Shown piece by piece: positions 24,302 through 35,279 of a stretch of DNA of 64,000 nt. A program made the translations under genes and the position numbers. The stretch is from Bombyx mori (lineage: Eukaryota; Arthropoda; Insecta; Lepidoptera; Bombycidae). The stretch is taken from NCBI RefSeq assembly GCF_030269925.1, contig NC_085116.1, positions 2,728,001-2,792,000 on the forward strand, written 5' to 3'. The number at the start of each line of letters is the position of its first letter. The stretch's first letter is position 1. The notes under the pieces are model-generated. The model did not search any database and had not been told where the DNA came from. It was given only the letters and a program-made list of their open reading frames with translations.

Positions 24302-24740
24302 ATTTTATTGCTAAGGTTAGCGGACGAGCTCGCGGCCCACCTGGCGTTAAGTGGTTACCGGAGATTACAGACACCTACAATGTAAATGCGCCACTCATCC
24401 TGAGATATAAGTTCTAAGGTCCCAGTTTTTACAGTACAATGGCTGCCCCGCCTTTCAAACCGAAACGCATTACTGCTTCACGGCAGAAATAGGCGGGCTG
24501 GTAGTGCCTACCTGTGCGGACTCACAAGACATCCTACCACCTGTATATATTTCAATATGAGCAGCGTTATCTTTTTGATCGATGTACAATATCTTCAATT
24601 AAAGGGAAATGCCCCTCCACTGCTTATTTCTGCCGCGAAGTCGTCTTGCCTGAAGGACAGCTGTCATCTCGAAGCGGGCGACGCCGCGACGGCTTGAACT
24701 CCGACGATCACCTAACACCAGGCGATCCGTAAACCAGTTC
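24302..24740 (-). repeat. Bm1 SINE joined to the chimeric module
   Basis: 24302-24541 is a Bm1 body on the - strand. 24542-24740 carries CAATATGAGCAGCGTTATCT, GCCGCGAAGTCGTCTTGCCT and GGCTTGAACTCCGACGA, the module also attached to Bm1 at 3335. Here it is uninterrupted. Confidence 0.75.
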
Positions 24741-24799
24741 GTTAGGGCATTAAATATAATTAAAGAGGAACCTAACGTGTAGCAAACAAATAAAAAACA

Positions 24800-26748
24800 T
24801 ACATTTTTTTATATCACAATAATTTATTTTTTACAAATGGGTAGTAATGGATCACAACAGCTCTCACAAGATAATCTTCGATTTAGATGAAACGTGATAC
24901 GTTAAAAAAACATGATAAAAGAACAAAGATCACGTTGCAAGAAATTAAAATAATAAAATAATTACACGATACAAGAAATATTCACAGTGTAGCCGATTAG
25001 CATTAACATCGACGTGTGCCATCGATGAAAAATATATTTAAAAAATAATAATAATCAGATAGAAAGATTTGAGCTCAAAAAAATCCATCGCAAGAGAGTT
25101 CTACAATAATCATTTTTATTTTTTTATCTAAATAACAATCCCAAAAAACTGTCACTCCTAGTGATAAAATTTCCAATTTTTCCAATGAAACATCTCACAA
25201 CAATCTCGACTTATAGCACTATATTTATCGATATAACACCATCTCTAACTCTATCGACAAATTATCGACAGGCACTAATGGCTCCGCGCTGTATCGCGAC
25301 TACAAGACAACAATAATTTTGGTCCCAGACACTCGAAGCGAGGACTATCAGCCTCGCGACCGCATCACGCTAATCAGAACGCTTACGTACTAAAAATATT
25401 AATCACGCGACGTGATCGTAGCATTAACAAATTGCATTAACTAGGTAAGTGACGCGGCGTCGGTCGCGGCGTGCTCGACCCGACCGGCGCGCCCGGACGC
25501 TTCTCCGACAACGACAACACCTTTCACCGAAACAACAACTATCGATACAATCATAAAAAATAAACTAAATAACATAACATTTGTGATCCATTATTAAATA
25601 TAGGCAAATGTATATCGATACGTTTTGTTTGTCGCCTCGCACGGGAGAAGGGTCCGTTGGCGCGAACTGATCACGTAATAAATAAACACGATAGCATCAC
25701 ATATATATAATTATTTACAATTCGTGACGTCGGCGCGCCCACCCCGCAAGCGACTCGGCTTTATAATATAAGATAGAACTTATAATTAGACGTACGCGAC
25801 TACACACCACGATAGCCCAAAGCGTTCGATGCCATTGCGATTAAAGTATTTATAAACATTTATACTGCAAACACGTCGTTTGTACATCGTTAGGCCATAA
25901 ACAGTAAAGCTCCTACAAAAATATACTATTGAATTTAGACGTATAAGCTGTCAGCTGTCAGACGTATAAGCTGTCAGCTGTCAACGTACTTTAATCATAT
26001 CGCGATGCGTCAAAACGATTGCAAAGGGATATCCGTATATATGTATGTATGTGGTCGCGTTCGTCTACGAATCACTAAAAAGACATTTACAAGCGACGTG
26101 GCGCCATTATGCGATTTGTACCGAGAACGAAGGCGCACGACCTCTTTAGGTGGGCGCCTGTCGGATAATATACAAATAGAATATGTACAATATTAAGCCC
26201 TCATTACAGAGTGTAAGGGGGAGAGGGAAAAATTCACCATTACCTCGATTACTCCCCGCGTTTCCGCATCTCACTATCCAGTTAAGAACCGAATGTTACA
26301 AACCTGAATTGGGTATGACACGTTTGACGTAATAAAGGCAACAAACATCCTTATTAGTATAAAACGCATCAACATGTAATGAACTTTTACGTGACATTAG
26401 TAATGACTTCCTTATCACAAATCGAGACTTACGAACACATTATGATAAACTAGCACTATGTAATAGCTTTACATGAGCGACGAGGTCACGCCGCGCGCGG
26501 GACGAGCTCAGGAGCAACGGAACAGTACGTACATTAATTAAGGCACAACACGGCACTGCACGCGTGACGTCATCAGCGCAACGCGCGCGCAGAAGCGTCC
26601 CCCGAAAGTCTCTTCGTCGCTGCGTCTGCGTGAGCGGAGCCGCGGCTCTGTGACGTCATGACGAACGTCCGCAACACAGCGACGTGACGACCGCAGTGAC
26701 GGCGCGCGTGACGTCAGCGCACGCGCCGTCCCGCGGGTCGCGCTCGGG
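24800..26748 (-). other. Probable Drak 3' UTR
   Basis: Unique sequence without Bm1 or other repeats between the Drak stop codon and an AATAAA on the - strand (24823-24828). It includes a 23-bp tandem duplication at 25938-25983 (unit starting GACGTATAAGCTGTCAGC) and, next to the stop codon, three TGACGTCA palindromes. The extent is inferred from the poly(A) signal only. Confidence 0.5.
26565..26716. promoter_or_regulatory. Cluster of three perfect CRE palindromes
   Basis: TGACGTCA occurs at 26565-26572, 26651-26658 and 26709-26716 in a GC-rich stretch. These are ATF/CREB-type sites. They lie within 190 bp past the Drak stop codon, an odd place for a promoter; an unannotated + strand transcript or enhancer would explain it. 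Confidence 0.4.
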
Positions 26749-26913
26749 CTAGCAGAGCACGGCGCGCGCGGGGCGGAGGCGGCGGCAGGCGGAGGGCTCG
26801 CAGTCCACCCCCGCCGGCGAGAGGGACAGCTTGGCCGGCTTCTCGTAGTCCGGCTGAAACTTCTTGCAGAGCGCCAGCACCGACGGAGGATGCGGGTGCG
26901 ACTTGCGCGACAC
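26749..26913 (-). CDS. Drak: Drak terminal exon
   Basis: The acceptor GGTTGTAG precedes 26913. Fifty-four codons read VSRKSHPHPPSVLALCKKFQ and on to PARAVLC, then TAG. A second long frame (to TGA at 26714) overlaps it and would be used if the preceding 92-nt exon were skipped. Confidence 0.88.
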   Translation of the reverse strand: MSRKSHPHPPSVLALCKKFQPDYEKPAKLSLSPAGVDCEPSACRRLRPARAVLC

Positions 26914-29900
26914 CTACAACCGAGACGCTTTCGTTAATACCGATGACGCTCAAACTGTGAATTACAATAATTAATAATGTAATAAAAATATTATTTATTC
27001 GTTAAAGCGAGGATTCCCAAAGTGGATTGTCATAGGGTCGACATAACCCGGTCTGTTACCCCTCGACCGGGTATCCGTAAATGGATTCCCCAGCGAAAAA
27101 AAATAAACATTCGACGTAAACGTAAACTTGAAATTTTGAAAGTCGATTAGAATTAATAAATTAATTAATTATATAATAATGTTCAGTTGAATTAACACAA
27201 CTTCTTATTAGAAACTATCAAAGTATAGTGGTAGTAGTAACATAGTACATTTTCGAAAATGGGTCTCTTGTTCTAAATTGTTATTTATTTTCCGTTATTA
27301 ATTTTTCCTTTCCTTATTTTTCCTTTTAAATTGTTATTGGAATTCCGATTACATCCACGTCCACCTCCAAGTGAAATGAATTAAAATTTCATTAAACTAG
27401 ACGCAAGAATTAATAGTAATGTTAAATTGTGTTTAAAACAAAAACTCAGTGCCCAAACAGCTATTTTAATATGTGATAGTACAATATAAGAACGGCCTAA
27501 AGAGAAACATTACCCTTGGATAAACGATCTAATTATACAAATGCAAAACGACAACTGTGCATGACATCCGTGGTCGTCAAAATGCGGCCCGTGGACAATA
27601 TTTCGGCGGCCCGCGGCAGAGCAAATAATTTTAGTAGAAATAAAAAATACTAATTTAATATATTTACCATATTTTTCATGACAAACATGTTTTCACGCCT
27701 ATTCCTAATTAATAAGCTACCTACGTTGCATAAATAATAATTCTAATTGATTTATCTATGGGACAATCGCCTTTTAACACTTGACATTAAACATGTCAAT
27801 TGACTGGTGGTCAACTAAACAGTCCAAAAATGTGTGCCCCGCAGTGATACCGCACATTTTCCTATGTGGCTCTTGACCAGAAAAGTGTGACGACCTCTGG
27901 TCTACATTATAAAAAGTTTACAATCCTTCAAATACTTATATTCTATACAGAAATCTATACAGATCGAGTGGTTATGATGATATGAAAGTATGACAAACAA
28001 ACAAACTCACATTCCCATTATGAATATGAATGAACAACGTTTTATATTTTATTACTAGTGCCCTTATAATTGAAGCCGGAGCTCATTAGATATCACAAAT
28101 AAAATTTTATTCAATTTTCAATAAAGAGAAGATAAACAAAAACTATACAACAAATCTAAAGTTATAAATGACACAGATCTAAGAAACAAATCGTTACAGT
28201 CAAATCAATATTTAAAAATAAAGAAAATAATAAAGTACTCTTAAAACGAAATAGTAAAAAATTAAAATACAAAAGCTGTCTTGCATATTATAATACTGGA
28301 CAACGTCATCAATAATGCTTAGTTATATGTATAGGGTGTAAAAAAACGCGTTCTCGAAATTACTATCCTTTTCTTATAGGATAGAGAGGGATTGTCTAGC
28401 ACGGGGTAAGTCAGGAGGGGTTGGGTTTGATAAAACTGCCCGAGCACATAACAGCTCAAAAGCAGCTTCTTCGAGAATGCTTTCTACAAGCGGTTCTAAA
28501 TCACGATCTGAGAGGATCTGGCGATCGACTCGTCGAACTAAACGTGATACATTTCTTTCGTTTTTTATTAAGTTAAATATACTTGGCGTTTTTGACAATG
28601 TTTAGATTTCGGTTTAGGTTTTACTGGTGGTAAGACCTCTTCTGTGTCCGCACGGGTAGGTACCACCACCCTGCCTATTTCTGCCGTGAAGCAGTAATGC
28701 GTTTCGGTTTGAAGGGTGGGGCAGCCGTTGTAACTGTACTTGAGACCTTAGAACTTACATCTCAAGGTGGGTGGCGCATTTACGTTGTAGATGTTTATGG
28801 GCTCCGGTAACCACTTAACAGCAAGTGGGCTGTGCCCTCGTCAACACATCTATGCAATAAAAAAAAGTGTACTCTATGCTACAATTCAGCTCGAATGGAA
28901 AGTGAAAATTTTACCAATCTTTGTTATTTACCTATCACGTTAACAAAAAGAATTATTCTTGTGAAAATGTGGGTATTTGCATATTTTCTTTTCTTTTGAA
29001 TTGCCAAATATTAGTAAATGACCACCATTTTACTGAGATTATATTTCATCCCATATCATCACATTTCATTTCTTCCTAGTTGATTAATGTCTAAAATCGT
29101 CTTCATTTCATTTCACTCCATAATATCATTTTTCATAAAAATATGAATATAAATTAAAATAAGGCATGACTTCAAGGTCTCATTTACCAGGTCATAAAAT
29201 CCTTTAAAAACAAAATTTTGAATTGCCTACTCATATTCTAACCACTTCAGACCAGGTGGGCTGTGAGCTCGTCCACCAAAGTAAGCAATAAAAAAAAATC
29301 TGATTGATGAAAGAATACGAGAAAAAAAACAACAATCAAAGCTCTAGCCGATAAAATGAAGCAACAAAAACAATAAAATATATGTGTGATTAGAAAAGCA
29401 CTGTTTTGTTTCTCGGCATGCAGCGTGCATGCTGCCTTCGTTCTGTCTGCGTACTGTGTGCATGCTGCGTGCATGCTGTATAAAGGCGTCCGTGTTACCT
29501 ATGAAGATCCCTAACAGCCCCGTCTCACCTTGGGCGTGGAGGGCGCGTCGGGGAAGGGGGGCGAGACGTCCCGCGCGTGCCCGTGCTTCAGCGGCTTGTC
29601 TCGCTCTTCGCACTCTGACACTGAAACATAATATATAATCTATATATTAAGCAGAAACTTTGTACCCCGTTTTACGAAAATTGCGCGGACGGAGGAGTAT
29701 AAAATTTCCCACACTTATAGAGAATATAGAGAAGAAGTGCAGAATGGTAATTTTTTTTAAAATTATATTCTAAAATTCCATTAAATCAATAAAAAACATT
29801 ACACACATTATCATGTATTTAACACAAACACGCATGCATACTATTTGTTTATTGTCAAACTTTTCTTATTGCTTGTAGTCCAAGGTTAAACTGAGAATAG

Positions 29901-32900
29901 ATTAAATATTGTTTGGCTTTAGTAATATTTGTCTAAAGTGTAGTCTTAGCGAAATTTATGAATAAAGAAGTATTGACAATAGAATCATAATAATGTTCAA
30001 ACTTATAATTTCAATTAATTGTAGTCGAATTTCGACTACAGGGGAACCACTAGTATGATTTTAATTTTAATTTTAATTTTGAATTTGAATTTGATATAAA
30101 ATTACAAATATTCAACTTCGTATTTTGTTACCGAAAGTACCTTAACATAATAAAAGTTCTATTTCTTAGTCGGTCTGACAGATGTCAGATCCTTCAAGTC
30201 CAAACGTTTGACTGCTTCGCGGTAGAAATAGGCGAGACAGCGGTGTCTATCCGTGTAAGCTCACATTAAGCCTAAGAAATTGTCTTAATATTTAAAATTT
30301 AGCAGGATTCATTTAAGAATAGATAGAATGAGTAGAGATACGTTTGCCTACAAAAAAAATAATTATAAAGTTCAACAAACCTTTATCATCTTCATGCGTC
30401 CCGTTGTTCGTGCAGCCGTTGACGCCGTTGTGCCCGTTGAGGGCGGCGTGCCCGTTGAGGGCGGGGTGCGCGGGCGGGGCGGGGTGCGCGGCGGGCTCCG
30501 GCTCGGGGTCGTCGTCCTCTGCGTCGTCGGTGCTGACGGGCGCCGAGTCGAAGCCCAATCCCACGATGGCGGGCGGCATGTCCGACTCGTCTTTCAACCA
30601 GGGGTGCTCCAGGCACTCATCCACTGTGAGACGGCCTCTGAAATACCAAAAATCATATGAAAGTGATTTTAACCCATAGACACAGCCCACTGAGTTTCTC
30701 GCCGGATCTTTTCAGCGGGTTCTCACTATTACAATAGTGTTCGCGATCGAATCCAACCCGACTCCAGTCGGAAGATAACAATCATAAAGATGTTTTACAC
30801 ACTAACATCGACACAGTCATGTTTTACATTATTCGGGGTGGTGAAAGCAATATAAATTTAATTGTTACTTACTTTGGATCAACAACAAGAGTTTCCGTGA
30901 TAAAGCCAATGGCGGTCTGCGATACGCCTCTGAAAAGCTCTTTCGGGAAGGAGAGCTGACACTGGGCGATGTTCAAATACGTTTCCTGCTTCGTGTCGCC
31001 GGCGAACGGAGAGTACCCGCTCAAAAGCACGTACGCCAACACGCCGACCGACCAGATGTCGGCAGCTAAGGACAACGGCTCGTAGGAGAGAATCTCTGGG
31101 GCTGGAAATTAAAAAAAAAAATCAATAAACTAACTCCTGATGTAACATAATATAGAGCTGCTCGCAACTGCTTACGAAATATTAGCAAACATAATTGTTC
31201 AATTTCTGAACGTCAAAGTCAGCGAGCGACAATCCGCCATGACACCTAAGTAACCTTTTTCAAATCCAGCCGCCAACAGCAACGCATCAATGAGCAACGC
31301 ATCAATTTTTTATATTTGAAGTGAAACTTCTAATGCGACTTCCAATAAGGTATAACGCTACCATGGAATAGAAAGAGACAGCACAGCATTCCCTATTACA
31401 AGAGCAATCTGATTTAAGGATGACAAATGAAGAAAACCACAATACTACATTCATATCGAAAAAGAAGTTTCACTTCATTCACGTGCACCAAATTGCACGC
31501 GCACTTTTTGTCTTAAATTAAGTCTTTAAATTTGTCAAATGAAGGATAAATTAAATATCTCAAAACAAAAATATCGTCCACGCTCATTTACCACAACGCA
31601 ACATAATTCTAAAATGTTTTATTGTGTTATAGCTACAACATTGTTATTTATTTGTAGCATAGATATCGCGGCGGGCCGCAGTAGCAGCAGTAGCTGTATC
31701 CTTGGCACTGCTGACGTGTATGAGCGACTATGAACAATCACCATCGACTGGGTTGCTGTAAAAAAAACTTGATAACTGAACGAGCTATCTGCCCCTCTGC
31801 TATTAAGATTATTAAGCTCTTTAGCTTACTAATAACTGTATGATGTATGTATGGATACACGTAAAGATTTATCTTTACTGTTTTTCGGTAAAATTATGTA
31901 ACCCTAATGTAACTGAATGGTATAATAAAAAAATTACATTTATTTAACACATTTTAATAAACCAAAAAAGAAATTTAATTTTATCTATTTATGCAATAAT
32001 ATCATAATATAATAAAATTATATTATTGTTAAGTAAGTTATGAGGAAAATAGATTCGTTATCCTAGTCAGTTTAAAAATAATATAAACCTATTTCCTTGA
32101 TAAAATAAATTCCATTGCATAACTAGAGATACACTGTTACGAAACTACTTCATTATTTATAATATTGCAATCGTATTTACATAACCATCGACGCCATGTT
32201 TGCTCGAGGGCACGTTTACTATAGTCTACAATATCTAAAAAAAAAAAAAAAAACTACTTTATCAATCGAGTTACAATGAATCTCGGCATTTACTTCTAAT
32301 AAATGTTTCAATTAAACTCCATTATAGCGTCAGTCAAATTTGTTATGCATATCTGTTAATTAATATGTAATTGAAATGGACCTAGCTCATATTGATATTT
32401 ATACTTGATTGTATCCTCAATTAATTACTAAACTTTTAGTGAATCTGTTTACCAATTTGGCAAATCGACCGTTATGATTTCGTATTAAAGAAAAATTAAA
32501 ATCATTTGAATTTTTATGTTTACAAAATTCAGTGATAAAACCAATGTGTAATAAATTATATAATATTGTGCATAAAATAAATTTCGCATAAAAATTTCGA
32601 AAAAATAGACCTGAAATTTTTATTTAAAAAAATAAGAAAATATAATAATATATTTATAAATATTTGTAGACGTAATTTATTTTCCACGATTTTGTTTCGT
32701 TGAATATTGCAAAAATAAACTTTTTTTTACAATTTGGATTTTATAGATATAATATCAAAGACTAAAGACATAAGCTCACCAACATAATCCCTTGTGCCCA
32801 AAATTTCTCTGACGTGTGCGCCTGGCTGGATGGCTCTACTGATTCCAAAGTCGCATATGAGGAGCTCTTCTCCACCCGCCGTTAACAGCAAATTCTGTGG

Positions 32901-33705
32901 TTTCAGGTCTAAGTGTGCGACTCTACGCTCGTGCAAGTGTTGTAGGCCTTCCAGTACGTGCCGGAGGGCCCTCCTCGCGGCGCCCTCCGATAGTCTCTCC
33001 TCGTCGTCGAGCAAGCGCTGGAGTTCGCCCCCAGCGCACAGTTCCAATACGATAGCCACTTCTGAACGAGTTTCGTAAACCTGAGAAATAAAATATATAG
33101 TTGCTTTAATCTTTACAGATTAGGAAACGATATTTCGAAGAGATTGATGTCGTCGTGGCCTAAAGGATAAGACGTTCGGTGCATTCGTATGAAGCGATGC
33201 ACCGGTTTTCGAATCCCGCTGGCGGGAACCAATCTTTCTAATGAAATACGTACTTACAAATGTTCACGATTGACTTAGGTGGGTGGACGAGCTTTCGGCC
33301 CGCCTGGTGTTAAGTGGTTACTGGAGCCCATAGACATCTACAACGTAAATGCCGCCACCCACCTTGAGATATAAGTTCTAAGGTCTCACAGTATAGTTAC
33401 AACGGCTGCCCCACCTTTCAAACCGAAACGCATTACTGCTTCACGACAGAAATAGGCAGGGTTGTAGTACCTATCCGTGCGGACTCAGAAGAGGTCCTGC
33501 CACCAGTAGGGGTCCTACCACGACTGAACGCACCTCATGCAAGCTGACGACCCTGGTGCAGTCAGCGCACAGCGCCAGGACGGCGACCTCGTGGAGTATC
33601 TCCCGCGTTGTATCCACCGCTCGCCGTCGCTTCCTGATGAATTTGGCCGCGTACTCTTGCCCGGAGACCAGGTGACGGATCTTGCGTACCGACGCAAATT
33701 TACCC
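26749..33705 (-). CDS. Drak: DRAK/STK17-type serine/threonine kinase (six 3' exons; 5' exon outside or unidentified)
   Basis: Death-associated-protein-kinase-related kinase; in flies Drak phosphorylates myosin regulatory light chain, and vertebrate STK17A/B belong to the same family. Six exons join in phase to 404 residues. In order: glycine loop end GKFASVRK, catalytic Lys in EYAAKFIRKRRR, helix C Glu in TREILHEVAVL, hinge VLELCAGGEL, catalytic loop HLDLKPQN (Leu in place of Arg, as usual in this family), DFG, EILGTRDYVAPEILSYEP, and DIWSVGVLAYVLLSGYSPF to the end of the kinase domain near LEHPWL. The tail is acidic, then rich in Ala/Pro and NG repeats, then LALCKKFQPDYEKPAKLSL. The first exon, with the N-terminus and the start of the glycine loop, was not found. 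It converges on Hira. The identification is firm; DAPK kinases are close relatives, but no calmodulin domain or ankyrin repeats follow. Confidence 0.93.
26914..28622 (-). other. Drak intron, no feature recognised
   Basis: AT-rich unique intron; no coding stretch. The open frame at 28374-28598 (- strand, QILSDRDLEPLVESILEEAA) has protein-like composition but no recognisable family. Confidence 0.45.
28623..28866 (+). repeat. Bm1 SINE
   Basis: ACTGGTGGTAAGACCTCTTC and on to CCGTGAAGCAGTAATGCGTT, CTTACATCTCAAGGTGGGTG and the tail CAATAAAAAAAAG. Confidence 0.92.
29005..29213 (-). mobile_element. Copy of the 428-bp insertion family, partial
   Basis: Reverse complement of 7372-7799 for about 200 bp (GACCACCATTTTACTGAGAT; TTACCAGGTCATAAAATCC). 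Confidence 0.75.
29235..29299 (+). repeat. Bm1 tail fragment
   Basis: CCAGGTGGGCTGTGAGCTCG and on to AAGCAATAAAAAAAAA. Confidence 0.75.
29417..29476 (-). promoter_or_regulatory. Four GCATG motifs downstream of a Drak exon
   Basis: On the Drak sense strand GCATG occurs at 29421-29417, 29432-29428, 29465-29461 and 29476-29472, one of them as TGCATG. They lie 52-111 nt into the intron after the 92-nt exon, the position where RBFOX/A2BP1 proteins usually promote exon inclusion. Binding is inferred only. Confidence 0.4.
29529..29620 (-). CDS. Drak: Drak 92-nt exon, possible alternative exon
   Basis: The acceptor ATGTTTCAG precedes 29620, and the donor is AAG|GTGAGA. It encodes VSECEERDKPLKHGHARDVS and on to FPDAPSTPK. 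The length is not a multiple of three; skipping it would change the C-terminal frame. Confidence 0.87.
29645..29965 (-). repeat. Dispersed repeat, uninterrupted copy of the 7.3-8.1 kb element
   Basis: Read on the - strand: AGCCAAACAATATTTAATCT directly followed by ATTCTCAGTTTAACCTTGGA. This is the empty form of the site that is interrupted at 7372. Confidence 0.75.
30198..30268 (-). repeat. Degenerate Bm1 fragment
   Basis: ACTGCTTCGCGGTAGAAATA followed by a decayed GGTGTCTATCCGTGTAAGCT. Clearly older than the other copies. Confidence 0.5.
30381..30637 (-). CDS. Drak: Drak exon, end of kinase domain and acidic/NG-rich tail
   Basis: The acceptor GGTATTTCAG precedes 30637, and the donor is AAAG|GTTTGT. 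It encodes GRLTVDECLEHPWLKDESDM, then an acidic DDAEDDDPEPEP, Ala/Pro repeats and repeated NGH units up to THEDDK. Confidence 0.91.
30672..30725 (+). repeat. CTCGCCGGATCTT-family fragment
   Basis: CCCATAGACACAGCCCACTG then AGTTTCTCGCCGGATCTTTT; only the core survives. Confidence 0.7.
30873..31101 (-). CDS. Drak: Drak exon, kinase C-lobe
   Basis: The acceptor ATTTCCAG precedes 31101, and the donor is CCAAA|GTAAGT. It encodes PEILSYEPLSLAADIWSVGV and on to SGYSPFAGDTKQETYLNIAQ and ETLVVDPK. Phase 1 in, phase 2 out. Confidence 0.95.
31102..32779 (-). other. Drak intron
   Basis: AT-rich. A decayed GGGCAATAAAA-tail repeat can be recognised near 31690-31770; otherwise nothing identifiable. Confidence 0.5.
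32780..33080 (-). CDS. Drak: Drak exon, kinase hinge to activation loop
   Basis: The acceptor TATTTCTCAG precedes 33080, and the donor is TTG|GTGAGC. It encodes VYETRSEVAIVLELCAGGEL and on to HLDLKPQNLLLTAGGEELLI, CDFGISRAIQPGAHVREILG and TRDYV. The catalytic Asp, Lys and Asn and the DFG motif are intact, so an active kinase is expected. Confidence 0.96.
33159..33278 (+). repeat. Bm1 tRNA-like head without its body
   Basis: GTGGCCTAAAGGATAAGACG (A-box region) and GGTTTTCGAATCCCGCTGGC (B-box region), as in the full copies at 43.7 and 58.7 kb. The element is cut at ATTGACTTA, where an inverted Bm1 body begins. Confidence 0.75.
33279..33511 (-). repeat. Bm1 SINE beside a Drak splice donor
   Basis: GGTGGGTGGACGAGCTTTCG and on to CTTCACGACAGAAATAGGCA and TCCTGCCACCAGTAG. 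Its upstream edge is about 20 bp from the donor at 33533. Confidence 0.9.
33534..33705 (-). CDS. Drak: Drak exon, kinase N-lobe
   Basis: The acceptor CGTTTCCAG precedes 33705, and the donor is GAG|GTGCGT. It encodes GKFASVRKIRHLVSGQEYAA, KFIRKRRRAVDTTREILHEV and AVLALCADCTRVVSLHE. The first base completes a codon, probably Arg, from the missing upstream exon. Confidence 0.94.
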
Positions 33706-34676
33706 CTGGAAACGAAATAATTTGTATATATAGTTTTGTTTTACTCATTGTTTTTCTGAGAACACATTATTAGTCGATATATGCGACAAAAGGATTTCTA
33801 TTTCTTTTAATGTTCTATCGGCTTTAATAAACACATTTCGTCTTTTCGCATTAAAAGTGTACAATTTCCAAAAATATTCGAATTTGGGTGGATAATATGC
33901 CAAATCATTTGGTATCTATCACCAGTATTTTTCTCATAAATACTGTCAAAAGAGCGTAATTTAGTTTTACTTTTTTTTTTGTTTTCCTATAGTTTAACTA
34001 CTATTAACAAAATTAATACATAATTTTATCTTACTTTAAAAGACAGATAATGTAACTGGTAAAAAATAAAAAATAAATGTTGCAAAGATGATTAATATTA
34101 AAAATATCACATGTTAAGCCTTTAAAACACTTTCCTGTAAAATTAGTAAGTTTTGAGAATTATTATACAGTTTTAATGCGAGAAGACGATTTAAACACAC
34201 AAAAACCTATCAATAATCACTAAAAATAGCCCTCCGATTTCTCGCAGAAGTAATATGTATTTCATTTTCCAATAATATTCGTGAAAGTCAAACGGACGTA
34301 CTCCAGGAAATACGGACGATTGGCAACCCCGATTCTGTGACAGATCGAGTGTAATAAAACATTTTAGTAGCCGCCTGTTTGTCGGTATCTATAGCGATAT
34401 CTAAGATTAGAGTAATTACTCTATATAATCTAACTTATGTTTATGTAATTACATGACGCATAATTACGGCGCGAAAACGGCAATTAAGCAGCATCAACTT
34501 TTCATTAATGAATGTATTAATAAAGTATCTTAATTTATAAATGAAACTGCTTACGGCACGCACGTGTTGAGAGAATCTTGACGGTACAATACAGAAATAA
34601 ATACAAAAATGCACAATATATATTTCGTAATGTGATTATATATTTTTTGGCTACCTACGCTAGTAAACACAAGGGG
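33706..34676 (-). other. Upstream Drak intron, no exon found
   Basis: AT-rich, no protein-like stretch. Confidence 0.45.
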
Positions 34677-34815
34677 TTGTGCTAGCTTCGCCGTACGTGT
34701 AAACGAGCTCACGGGCTCGGCCTGAAAACTGTGCTAACATTGACCCTAGGAAGAGCAAGGCTTCGCTCCACCGGAATTGCGACCCATTGCGAAGATCCGG
34801 CGAGAAACTCAGAGT
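34677..34815 (-). repeat. CTCGCCGGATCTT-family repeat
   Basis: ACGAGCTCACGGGCTCGGCC and GAAGATCCGGCGAGAAACTC, the inverted form of the core at 10.5 kb. Confidence 0.65.
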
Positions 34816-35157
34816 GCTAATGTGATCATAATGGCATTACTTAATCTGCTGACAGGGAAAAGTATGCGATTTGCATCTCAGACCGCATTAAGTTGGCTAA
34901 GTTATAGGCAAAATTAATTTTATTCTGTTGGTCAACTGTGAAGACATTGTTAAGTGTGTGTGCGTTTTAATGTATAATTGTAAACATCCTGTTGTTATGT
35001 TCGCGATTCGACGTTCTAGATCGACAGCGACGTCTGGTCTGTCGGCCAATAAAGGTTCTGTTACATTGTCAACGATACGCATTCAAATAGATTATTGTAT
35101 TTAGGGTTACCACTTTTGAAATTAAAAAAAAAACAACATGTATCATTATTTTATAAA

Positions 35158-35272
35158 AAAAATTATTGCCCTTGTAGGCAGACGAGCATACGGCCCACCT
35201 GATGGTAAGTGGTTACCGTCGCCCATGGACTTCAGCAATGCCAGGGGCAGAGCGAAGACGCTGCCTGCCGAA
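35158..35272 (-). repeat. GGGCAATAAAA-tail repeat, copy 4
   Basis: TTATTGCCCTTGTAGGCAGA and on to CCATGGACTTCAGCAATGCC and GACGCTGCCTGCCG. Confidence 0.82.
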
Positions 35273-35279
35273 TAAAACG

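Noticed and set aside
34897..35082. 61-codon - strand frame (MRIVDNVTEPLLADRPDVAV)
   Set aside because: Somewhat protein-like, but no known family, no usable splice donor in phase for Drak, and possibly part of an LTR-like sequence; too weak to list.
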